From Tahibacter amnicola (GTDB lineage Bacteria; Pseudomonadota; Gammaproteobacteria; Xanthomonadales; Rhodanobacteraceae): a stretch of DNA of 64,000 nucleotides. Below, piece by piece: positions 49,407 through 57,177 of this stretch (positions are counted from its first letter, which is position 1; every line of letters begins with the position of its first letter). Below the pieces are notes generated by a model. It had not been told where the DNA came from and did not search any database. It saw only the letters and a program-made list of their open reading frames with translations. Where the stretch lies: assembly GCF_025398735.1 (NCBI RefSeq), contig NZ_CP104694.1, positions 423,501 to 487,500 on the forward strand. The letters are read 5' to 3'. Made by a program: the position numbers and the translations under genes.

Positions 49407-50815
49407 CGCGTCAGGAAGCGCGTCATGAAGTCGGCCAGCCCCTTGTACGGCGGCCGCAGCAGGGCCAGGCTCGACCAGCGGAACTGGTGGAACACCGGCA
49501 TCTGCTTGGAGAAGGTCACGAAGCCGTGATGGCCGTGGTAATGCCCCATGCCGGACGGACCGACGCCACCGAACGGCAGCTCGCCCTGCGCGTTGTGCAG
49601 GAGGCAGTCGTTCACGCTGACGCCGCCGGCCACGCAGTGGTCGAGCACATGGCGGGTGCGCCGACGGTCGTTGTCGAAGTGGTAGAGCGCCAGCGGCCGC
49701 GGCCGGCGGTTGATGTAGGCGACGGCGGCCTCGACCGAATCGACCACGACCACGGGCAGGATCGGACCGAAGATCTCGGTTTCCATGACGCGACTGTCAT
49801 CCGGTGCGCCGACGACCACGGTCGGCGCAAACACGCGTTCGGCGGGATTGTGGGCCGCATCGTCGGGAAGGGTGACCACGCGGGCGCCGCGGGCGCGGGC
49901 TTCGTCGACCAGGCCCTGCAACCGGGCATACTGGCGGTCGTTGATGATGCTGGTGTAGTCCGGCGATTCGCGTAGCGCCGGATAGTGGCGGCCCATGTAG
50001 TCGCGCAGCGCGCCGACGAACTGTTCCGGGTCGCGTCCCACCAGCAGCACGTAGTCGGGGGCGATGCAGGTCTGCCCGGCGTTGAGCAGCTTGCCGGCGG
50101 CGATACGGGCCGCCGCGACATCCAGTGGATAATCCGGCGCCACGACGGCGGGCGATTTGCCGCCCAGCTCCAGCGTCACCGGCGTGAGGTTCGGTGCCGC
50201 CGCAGCCATGACCTTGCGTCCGACCTCGGTCGAACCGGTAAACAGCAGATGATCCAGCGGCAGTGACGCAAAGGCCGAGGCCACTTCGGCGCCGCCCTGT
50301 ACCGTGGCCACGCGATCTGCCGGAAACACCTCGGCAATCAGTTCCGCCAGCGCCTCGGCCGTGCGCGGCGTGTATTCGGACGGCTTGAGCATCACGTGAT
50401 TGCCGGCGCCGATGGCGCTCACCAGCGGAATCAGGGCCAGGTTGACCGGGTAATTCCAGGGCGCAATCACACCGACCACGCCCAGCGGCTGGTAGCGGAT
50501 CTCGGCGCGGGCGGGCAGGAAGATCCAGTCCACCGCACGGCGCGACGGGCGCATCCAGCGGCGCAGGTGCGCGCGCACCTGGTCGATCTCGTGCAGTACG
50601 GTCATGCCGTCGGTCAGCAATGACTCGTGGCGCGAACGGCGGCCGAAGTCGGCGGCCATGGCGTCCACCAGGCCGCCCAGCCGGCGCTTGAACGCCTCGC
50701 GCAAGCGCGCGAGATCGTCCATGCGCTGGGCGTAGTCCGGGCGTTTGGCATCCCAGGCCGCGCGCAGGCGCGCGAGCGTGGCGTTGAGTTCGGCCGTGCT
50801 GATGTGGGTATCCAT
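49403..50815 (-). CDS. Aldehyde dehydrogenase (coniferyl-aldehyde dehydrogenase-like)
   Basis: This 470-residue NAD(P)-dependent enzyme oxidises an aldehyde to an acid. The cofactor-binding and catalytic parts are PLGVVGVIAPWNYP, FTGSTEVGRKVM, LELGGKSP with the general-base Glu, and NAGQTCIAPDY with the catalytic Cys. The C-terminal LPFGGVGPSGMGHYHG completes the family pattern and is close to coniferyl-aldehyde/class 3 enzymes. The start at 50815 gives a normal N-terminus. The physiological substrate is uncertain. Confidence 0.88.
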   Translation of the reverse strand: MDTHISTAELNATLARLRAAWDAKRPDYAQRMDDLARLREAFKRRLGGLVDAMAADFGRRSRHESLLTDGMTVLHEIDQVRAHLRRWMRPSRRAVDWIFLPARAEIRYQPLGVVGVIAPWNYPVNLALIPLVSAIGAGNHVMLKPSEYTPRTAEALAELIAEVFPADRVATVQGGAEVASAFASLPLDHLLFTGSTEVGRKVMAAAAPNLTPVTLELGGKSPAVVAPDYPLDVAAARIAAGKLLNAGQTCIAPDYVLLVGRDPEQFVGALRDYMGRHYPALRESPDYTSIINDRQYARLQGLVDEARARGARVVTLPDDAAHNPAERVFAPTVVVGAPDDSRVMETEIFGPILPVVVVDSVEAAVAYINRRPRPLALYHFDNDRRRTRHVLDHCVAGGVSVNDCLLHNAQGELPFGGVGPSGMGHYHGHHGFVTFSKQMPVFHQFRWSSLALLRPPYKGLADFMTRFLTR

Positions 50816-50961
50816 ACGGTGCAGACTAGCGCGCACCGTCGCCGACCGCGAGAGGGCGCAGCGGTCGGCCGGTGGCCGCACCGCCTGCCTTCCCGTCGGT
50901 CGCGTCGCGGGCTACTCTCTTTCGTCTGACTTTCGCGCGCTGTGCCGCATCGAGTATTGCC

Positions 50962-51486
50962 ATGACCTTGCGAACCTATCGCGGAATCCACCCGGTGGTG
51001 GCCGATTCCGCCTATGTCGATCCGGCCGCCACCGTGATCGGCGACGTGGAGATCGGCCCGGATTCCTCAGTCTGGCCGGGGACCGTGATCCGCGGCGACG
51101 TGCACCGGATCCGCATCGGCGCCCGTACCAATGTGCAGGATGGCACCATTGTCCATGTGACCCACGATGGTCCCTACACGCCGGGCGGTTTCGCCACGCA
51201 TATCGGCAGCGACGTCACCATCGGCCATGCCGCGGTGGTGCATGCCTGCACGATCGAGGACGCCTGCCTGATCGGCATGCATGCGACCGTGCTCGACGGT
51301 GCCACCGTGCGCAAGCACGGTTTCGTCGGTGCCGGCGCCGTGGTGGCGCCGGGCAAGGTCGTCGGCGAGGCGGAACTGTGGCTGGGCAACCCGGCCCGTT
51401 TCGTCCGCCGCCTGAGCGATGAGGAGATCGAGCGTCTGTACTACTCGGCGAAGAAGTACGTCGAGCTCAAGAACGACTATCTCTAG
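50962..51486 (+). CDS. Gamma-class carbonic anhydrase family protein
   Basis: This 174-residue left-handed beta-helix protein of the YrdA/PaaY/gamma-CA type has hexapeptide repeats (VIGDVEIGPDSSVWPGTVIRGD). The zinc ligands are in IVHVTHDGP, TIGHAAVVHAC and the Gly-rich GMHATVLDGA. It probably binds zinc, but many such proteins have weak or no carbonic anhydrase activity. The ATG at 50962 aligns with family starts. Confidence 0.87.
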   Translation: MTLRTYRGIHPVVADSAYVDPAATVIGDVEIGPDSSVWPGTVIRGDVHRIRIGARTNVQDGTIVHVTHDGPYTPGGFATHIGSDVTIGHAAVVHACTIEDACLIGMHATVLDGATVRKHGFVGAGAVVAPGKVVGEAELWLGNPARFVRRLSDEEIERLYYSAKKYVELKNDYL

Positions 51487-51570
51487 TACCTGTTGCGGCA
51501 CGCATATCACCAACAGGCAGGAAGTGGATAAGCGCTCCGCAGTGGGGCGCCTATCGCAACACCGTAGGTG

Positions 51571-51964
51571 ATGAATGCGAAAATCAACACCGGATGGCGA
51601 GCATGACGACTGCTTGCTTTCGCGCTCCTGGCGGGCGCTGCCTCTTCGTGTGCCACGTCAGCAAAGAGGCCACATGCCTGGTGTGAGGTGCCAATTGATG
51701 AGTGGACGCTAGGATCAAGCGTGCCAGCCAATCAGCAGCAATTGCGCGCGATGGCCGGAGCAACGGACTCAAACGCGGACCGGGACGAGTTCTGGTGTGA
51801 GTCAAATGATGGCCGGTTCCTGCTCTGCACGGCACCACGCCTTGGCCGCCGAACGTAAGTGCTTTGCACCGCAATACTTCTCCTCGCGATGGCTCTTCGA
51901 GCAGCGCAATGGCGCACGGCAGCCTTCCGAGAACGACTCGATCACGTTATGTGGGTATCACTAA
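51571..51964 (+). pseudogene. Broken small Cys-rich lipoprotein gene
   Basis: The ATG at 51571 opens MNAKINTGWRA, followed by an in-frame TGA at 51604-51606. The same frame then continues with a lipoprotein-type signal (RLLAFALLAGAASSC) and a mature part (HAWCEVPIDEWTLGSSVP, then FWCESNDGRFLLC) to a stop at 51856-51858. A second frame carries on the theme (LAAERKCFAPQYFSSRWLF) to a TAA at 51962-51964. One nonsense and one frame change would explain this, so it reads as a pseudogene. The family is not recognised. Base composition is lower in GC than the neighbours. Confidence 0.5.
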
Positions 51965-52151
51965 CGCGGCTACCGGGAGCAGCCGCCCCGCGCGGCGAGT
52001 TCGTCTCGCGTCCATTTGTCGATTAGCAACGCTACTCTCGGTGACATACGCAAGTGCACTAATCGCCATGCCGTGTACATTTATCTACACGGCGATCGCC
52101 TTGTGCCAGCCGCCGGATGACAGGGAATCGGTAGGACCCTTAGGAGTTAAC

Positions 52152-52637
52152 GTGAACAAGATAGTTGCTCGGCCGTCTCGCTTCGTCCTGGCCGCGTTCA
52201 TGGCGGCTGGCGTTGTTCTTCCAATCGCCCCGACATTGGCCGCTGAAGTCGTCCAGCAAGACGTCGTCAGGACGATCAAGGTCGAGTTGCGCGATGGAAC
52301 CAAGGAAAACGCGGACGCCTACAAATGGCTTGCGGCCCGGATGGCGGAAAGCCGTGCGCTAGACACAATGAAGGCACCGACTGCGGGTGACATCGAGGTC
52401 ACGTATACGTGGCATGGGCAAGCGAGGGGGGATGACCCGTCCTCAAACCCACCTTTCAATCTTCCGATACATGGACAGAACGGCGACGTTGTTCGGTTTA
52501 CCCGCCAACGGGCGTGCACTGATGGTGGCGGCTCAATGGCGTGGATCTATGCGTGGAAAAGCACGGGTGACGCAGGCGGCTGGGTGCTCCGTGATTATCG
52601 CTTTGACAACAGTGACAATAGTTGCAGCAACGGATGA
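52152..52637 (+). CDS. Hypothetical secreted protein
   Basis: This 161-residue exported protein has a signal peptide (MNKIVARPSRFVLAAFMAAG, ending near TLAA) and a mature domain with two cysteines that could pair (ACTDGG and SCSNG). No family is recognised. The GTG at 52152 is preferred because aggag lies five bases upstream; the frame is open much further but only with unmatched text. Codon use is less GC-rich than the core genes, in keeping with a gene acquired with the neighbouring relics. Confidence 0.6.
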   Translation: MNKIVARPSRFVLAAFMAAGVVLPIAPTLAAEVVQQDVVRTIKVELRDGTKENADAYKWLAARMAESRALDTMKAPTAGDIEVTYTWHGQARGDDPSSNPPFNLPIHGQNGDVVRFTRQRACTDGGGSMAWIYAWKSTGDAGGWVLRDYRFDNSDNSCSNG

Positions 52638-52680
52638 TTAGCCGCGGCTTACATTGAACCACTCGCAGTGGCAGTACCGG

Positions 52681-52701
52681 AGCCCCGCCCCGTGCGGGGC
52701 T
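52681..52701 (+). terminator. Terminator after the secreted protein gene
   Basis: An 8-bp stem (agccccgc / gcggggct) with a 5-base loop lies about 45 bases after the stop codon, followed by a weak ctgcaattt tract. Confidence 0.55.
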
Positions 52702-52739
52702 CTGCAATTTCAGCTATTCGTCTAACGTCTGTCGTAGCG

Positions 52740-53028
52740 GGTGCGCACAAGACCGAGGCGGTGCGTAGTTGGTTCGCTCAGCGTCCGCGCTACCACCTGC
52801 ACTTCACCCCGACAATCGGCTTCATGGCTCAACCGCGTCGAGCGCGTCTTCTCCACCTTGACCACGCGCTGGCTCAAGCGTGGCGCACCCGTGAGCGCCG
52901 GCCTCGAACGCTCCATCCGTGAATACCTGCGCCAACACAACCAAGATCCAAAGCCGTTCACTTGGCGACGCACTGCCGGCCAGATCATCGCCAGTGTCGG
53001 TCGGTTGGCGCGCGCAATTGGTTCGATT
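52740..53028 (+). mobile_element. IS630-family transposase relic (C-terminal part)
   Basis: Two adjoining frames give the C-terminal end of an IS630-type DDE transposase. One reads HKTEAVRSWFAQRPRYHLHFTPT. After a one-base shift near 52814 the other reads SASWLNRVERVFSTLTTRW, KRGAPVSAGLERSIREYL, and KPFTWRRTAGQIIASVGRLARAI. The HFTPTSASWLNxVER block, with its catalytic Glu, is the hallmark. The N-terminal two thirds and the inverted repeats are absent, so this is an inactive remnant. It abuts the SDR gene. Confidence 0.85.
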
Positions 53029-53029
53029 G

Positions 53030-53728
53030 CTACCACGGTAACTCGGTGCCGTCGTAGCTGATAAAACGGCCGGCGTCGCCGGGTGTGAGGTCCAGCATGC
53101 GCGGCAGCAGCTGGGCGACCGACTCGGCGGCCGACAGCGGCGCCTTCGCGCCGCCCATGTCCGTATGCACCCATCCCGGGTGGAAAGCGCCGACGCTGAT
53201 GCCACGCGGCGCCAGTTCCGCCGCCAGCAGGCGCGTGGCCATGTTGAGCGCGGCCTTGCTCATGGCATAGCTGGGCGTGCGGAACGCCGTCGTCTGCGCC
53301 AGCGAGGCGATCTGGCTGGAAATATTGGCAATGCGCGCATTTGCCGCCTTTTCCAGAAAAGGCATCAACGCCTGGACCAGGAGCAGCGGCGCGGCAGCAT
53401 TGGTGACGAAGCTGTCGGTCAATGACTGTGCATCGACCTGGCCCAGCCGTTCGCCGGCCTTGAGCACACCGGCATTGTTGATCAAGAGATCCACATGGCC
53501 GCACACCAGGCCCAGCTCGTGGACGAAGGCCTGGATGGATTTCTCGCGTGCCACGTCCAGCGCCAGCGCATGCAGGTGGCCCGGATGCGCGCCGGCCAGG
53601 GCCGTCAGCGTGAGGGCGCCGGCGGGTTTGCGACAGGCGGCGACCACGCGCCAGCGACGCGCCAGCAGCTGGTGCACGAATTCCAGTCCGAGGCCCCGAT
53701 TGGCCCCGGTGACGACGGCGATACCCAT
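53030..53728 (-). CDS. Short-chain dehydrogenase/reductase
   Basis: This 232-residue NAD(P)-binding oxidoreductase has the cofactor motif VTGANRGLGLEFV at the N-terminus and the structural LLINNAGVLK. The catalytic Ser and Tyr-x-x-x-Lys lie in SSQIASLAQTTAFRTPSYAMSK. The C-terminal GAFHPGWVHTDMGG is typical of classical SDRs near C-factor/sniffer-type enzymes. The substrate is unknown. Its 3' end touches the IS630 relic. Confidence 0.9.
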   Translation of the reverse strand: MGIAVVTGANRGLGLEFVHQLLARRWRVVAACRKPAGALTLTALAGAHPGHLHALALDVAREKSIQAFVHELGLVCGHVDLLINNAGVLKAGERLGQVDAQSLTDSFVTNAAAPLLLVQALMPFLEKAANARIANISSQIASLAQTTAFRTPSYAMSKAALNMATRLLAAELAPRGISVGAFHPGWVHTDMGGAKAPLSAAESVAQLLPRMLDLTPGDAGRFISYDGTELPW

Positions 53729-53887
53729 ACCGGTTCCTCCGCGCTTCTATCGCGAGTGTAGCTGCTGCGTCGCCGGCAGCGCGCAGCCGGGGGAACCCCG
53801 GCGGCCGGTCGTGGTCGCTAGCGTTGCGTCCGGCCACACGGCTCGCTAGCCTCGCCCGGTTGCATTGCCCATCTCCTGGAGAGCCCC

Positions 53888-56626
53888 ATGCGCAATACGC
53901 TTGCGTTCGCCATCGGTGCGGTGTTGTCGATCGCCACGGCGTTCGCCGCCCCCACCGACACCATCGACATCCCGTTCGAGAAATTCGAGCTGCCCAACGG
54001 TCTGACGGTCGTCGTGCACGAAGACCGCAAGGCGCCGGTGGTGGCCGTGTCCGTGTGGTACCACGTCGGTTCCAAGGACGAAAAGGCCGGCAAGACGGGT
54101 TTTGCGCACCTGTTCGAGCACCTGATGTTCCAGGCGTCGGAAAACCACAAGGACGAGTACTTCCGTCCGTTCGAACTGGTCGGCGCCACCGACATGAACG
54201 GTACGACCTGGCTGGACCGCACCAACTATTTCCAGACAGTGCCGACCACCGCGGTCGACATGGCGTTGTGGATGGAGTCGGACCGCATGGGACACCTGCT
54301 GGGCGCGGTCGACCAGAAGACGCTCGACGAGCAGCGTGGCGTGGTGCAGAACGAAAAGCGCCAGGGCGAGAACGAACCGTATGGCCGCGTGTGGGAACGC
54401 CTGCAGATGGCCAGCTTCCCCGAAGGCCATCCCTATCGCTGGGAAACCATCGGCTCGATGGAAGACCTGAACGCGGCAAGCCTGGATGACGTCAAGCAGT
54501 GGTTCCGCGACTACTACGGCGCGGCCAACACCACGATCGTGCTCGCCGGCGACATTGACGCGAAGACCGCGCGCGAAAAAATGCAGAAGTATTTCGGCGA
54601 TATCCCGGCCGGCCCGCCAATCGCACGGCGCAAGGCCTGGGTGGCTGCGCGCACGGAATCGACCCGCGACCACATGCTCGACCAGGTGGCGCAGACCCGC
54701 ATCTACCGGAGCTGGAATGTTCCCCAGCGCGGCACAGCCGAGCTGACGCACCTGCAGCTGGCTGCCGCGGTGCTCGGCGGCAGCAAGACCTCACGCCTGT
54801 ACGAGCGGCTGGTCTTCAAGGATCGCATCGCCGATACGGTCGACGTCAGCGTCGAACCGTTCGAACTGGCCAGCCTCTTTGGCCTCCAGGTGGACGTGAA
54901 GTCCGGTGTGGAGCCCCAGCGGGTCGAACAGGTCATCGCGGAGGAATGGCAGCGTTTCCTCGACAAGGGCCCGACCCAGGAAGAACTCGATCGCGTGCGC
55001 ACGGCCGCGCGGGCCGGTTTCGTGCGGGCGCTGGAGAAAGTCGGCGGGTCGGGCAAGGCGCAGGTATTGGCCGAATCGCAGGTGTACCTGGACGACCCGG
55101 CGGCCTTCAAGCGGGCCTTGGCGCGCATGGACGCCGCCACCATCCAGGATGTTCATGCCGCCGCACGCCAGTGGATCAGCAAGGGTGACTACACGCTCCA
55201 GGTCGATCCCTACCCGGCGCACCAGACAACGCCCTCGACGGTTGACCGCAGCAAGGGCGTCCCGCGGGTCACGGAATTTCCGGACCTGGCCTTCCCGGCG
55301 ATCGAGCGCGGCAAGCTCAAGAACGGCATCGAGGTGGTGTTGGCGCGCCGTGCCACCGTGCCGATCGTGCAGCTGAGCATGCAGTTCCACGGTGGCTACG
55401 CCAGTGACAAGGGGCGCAAGCTGGGCACCTCCAGCTTCACCATGGGCATGCTCGACGAAGGCACCAAGACCCTGGGGGCGCTCGACATCGCGCGCCGCCA
55501 GGAAGAACTGGGTGCGGCTATCGGCGCCGGCGCCGGATTGGACAATGCAGCCGTTTCACTCAATGCGCTCAAATCCCAATTGAAACCATCGCTGGCGCTG
55601 TTTGCCGACGTGGTGCGCAATCCGGGCTTCAAGGAGGCGGACCTGGAGCGCCTGCGTGGCCAGTGGCTGGCCGGCATTGCGCAGGAGAAGACCGAGCCGC
55701 AGTCGCTCGCCCTGCGCGTGTTGCCGCCGCTGGTCTACGGCGAGGGCCATCCCTACGCGATTCCCCTGACCGGCTCGGGCACCGAAGCATCGGTCAAGGC
55801 GCTGACGCGGGCCGACCTGGAGTCCTGGCATCGCGAGTACCTGCGTCCGGAAAACGCACGCATCCTGGTGGCCGGCGATACCACGCTGGAGGAGATCACG
55901 CGCGAACTCGACGTGGTGTTCGGCGACTGGACCGTCCCGGGCACGCCGGCGAGCAAGAATGTGATCGATACGGTTTCGCTGCAGCCCAGGCCGCGCGTCT
56001 ATCTGATGGACAAGCCGGGTGCGCAGCAGTCGATGATTCTCGCCGGCGAGGCGGCGCCGTCGTCGCGGGCGCCGAACTATCTGGAAATCGGCACGATGAA
56101 TTCCGCCTTCGGCGGCAGCTTCACCTCCCGTCTGAACATGAACCTGCGCGAGGACAAGCACTGGGCCTATGGCGCCGGCAGCTTCCTGGGCACGGCCGAA
56201 GGACAGCGCCTGTTCATCCTGTACGCCCCGGTGCAGACCGACAAGACCGCCGAGTCCGTCGCCGAAATGCAACGCGAAGTGCGCGAGGTCGTGGGCAAGC
56301 GGCCGCTGACGAAGGAAGAGATCGAGAAGATCAAGGTCAGCGATACGCGCGAACTGCCCGGGCGCTTTGAAACGATTGGCGCGGTACTGGGCGCCGTCAC
56401 GGATATCGTGCGGTTCAATCGGCCGGACGACTACGTGCAGACGCTGAAAGCCCGCGTGGAAGCCCAGGATGAGGCCGCCATCCACGCGGCCACGCGCGAG
56501 GTGATCAAGCCCGACGCCCTGACCTGGGTGATCGTCGGCGACCTCAGCAAGATCGAGGCACCAGTGCGTGCGCTCAATATCGGCGAGGTGAAGGTGATTG
56601 ACGCCGAAGGTAAGGTCCAGCGATAG
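53888..56626 (+). CDS. Secreted M16-family zinc peptidase (two-domain)
   Basis: This 912-residue exported peptidase has a signal peptide (MRNTLAFAIGAVLSIATAFA). The first M16 domain carries the inverted zinc motif HLFEH (His74, Glu77, His78), with the distal Glu in the expected place about 75 residues on. The second M16 domain (from about 470) has no HxxEH and probably helps to close over the substrate. The protein resembles pitrilysin/PqqL-type secreted peptidases of Xanthomonadales. It is divergent from the SDR gene. Confidence 0.9.
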   Translation: MRNTLAFAIGAVLSIATAFAAPTDTIDIPFEKFELPNGLTVVVHEDRKAPVVAVSVWYHVGSKDEKAGKTGFAHLFEHLMFQASENHKDEYFRPFELVGATDMNGTTWLDRTNYFQTVPTTAVDMALWMESDRMGHLLGAVDQKTLDEQRGVVQNEKRQGENEPYGRVWERLQMASFPEGHPYRWETIGSMEDLNAASLDDVKQWFRDYYGAANTTIVLAGDIDAKTAREKMQKYFGDIPAGPPIARRKAWVAARTESTRDHMLDQVAQTRIYRSWNVPQRGTAELTHLQLAAAVLGGSKTSRLYERLVFKDRIADTVDVSVEPFELASLFGLQVDVKSGVEPQRVEQVIAEEWQRFLDKGPTQEELDRVRTAARAGFVRALEKVGGSGKAQVLAESQVYLDDPAAFKRALARMDAATIQDVHAAARQWISKGDYTLQVDPYPAHQTTPSTVDRSKGVPRVTEFPDLAFPAIERGKLKNGIEVVLARRATVPIVQLSMQFHGGYASDKGRKLGTSSFTMGMLDEGTKTLGALDIARRQEELGAAIGAGAGLDNAAVSLNALKSQLKPSLALFADVVRNPGFKEADLERLRGQWLAGIAQEKTEPQSLALRVLPPLVYGEGHPYAIPLTGSGTEASVKALTRADLESWHREYLRPENARILVAGDTTLEEITRELDVVFGDWTVPGTPASKNVIDTVSLQPRPRVYLMDKPGAQQSMILAGEAAPSSRAPNYLEIGTMNSAFGGSFTSRLNMNLREDKHWAYGAGSFLGTAEGQRLFILYAPVQTDKTAESVAEMQREVREVVGKRPLTKEEIEKIKVSDTRELPGRFETIGAVLGAVTDIVRFNRPDDYVQTLKARVEAQDEAAIHAATREVIKPDALTWVIVGDLSKIEAPVRALNIGEVKVIDAEGKVQR

Positions 56627-56726
56627 GCATGACATACAGGTAGGGCCGGTTACCCTGGCCCTGCTGGCGGCGGGCGGCCCATGTCGCCCGCCGCGGCAGC
56701 GGCTTACGGCCCCGAAGTGGAGAACG

Positions 56727-57125
56727 ATGATGAAACGGATGATATGTGTCGGCCTGGCGGCAATGCTCGCGTCCGGCTGTACCTGGGTGAAGCTGGACGA
56801 AGCCGGCTCGCAGGTGCGCGTGGCCTATGACGGTCGCGTCGACGGCTGCAAATCGGTGGGCGAGATCAGCGTGTCGGTGAAAGACAAGGTCGGCTTTTAC
56901 GAGCGCAACAACCTCAAGGTGAAGGACGAGCTGGAAACCCTGGCGCGTAACGAGGCGTTCGGCATGAAAGCGGACACCATCGCGGCAATGGGGGAACCGC
57001 GCGACGGCGAGCAGCGTTTCCGCGCCTTTGCGTGTGGCCGCACCCAGGCCTTCCGCGACACGCCGGCGACGCCGTCCCGGCGCGATGACAACGCGGTGGA
57101 GACCTTCCCGGTCAAGGACCACTGA
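56727..57125 (+). CDS. DUF4156 domain lipoprotein
   Basis: This 132-residue lipoprotein has a lipobox LASGC (Cys18 from the first Met) and a body with GCKSVGEISVSVKDK and a C-terminal RFRAFACGRTQ, matching small Rcs-type/DUF4156 outer-membrane lipoproteins. Two adjacent ATG codons (56727 and 56730) follow gtggag. Function is unknown. An intrinsic terminator follows. Confidence 0.82.
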   Translation: MMKRMICVGLAAMLASGCTWVKLDEAGSQVRVAYDGRVDGCKSVGEISVSVKDKVGFYERNNLKVKDELETLARNEAFGMKADTIAAMGEPRDGEQRFRAFACGRTQAFRDTPATPSRRDDNAVETFPVKDH

Positions 57126-57147
57126 CCCGGGCAACCCCGAAACCAGA

Positions 57148-57177
57148 GCGCCCGCCATCCGGCGGGCGCCTCGTTTT
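57148..57177 (+). terminator. Terminator of the DUF4156 gene
   Basis: A 9-bp stem (gcgcccgcc / ggcgggcgc) with a 4-base loop is followed by ctcgttttc, 22 bases after the stop codon. It separates two convergent genes. Confidence 0.8.

Noticed and set aside
51864-52151. N-terminal extension of the 161-residue secreted protein
   Set aside because: The extension has no similarity and would bury the signal peptide; a good ribosome-binding site supports the GTG at 52152.
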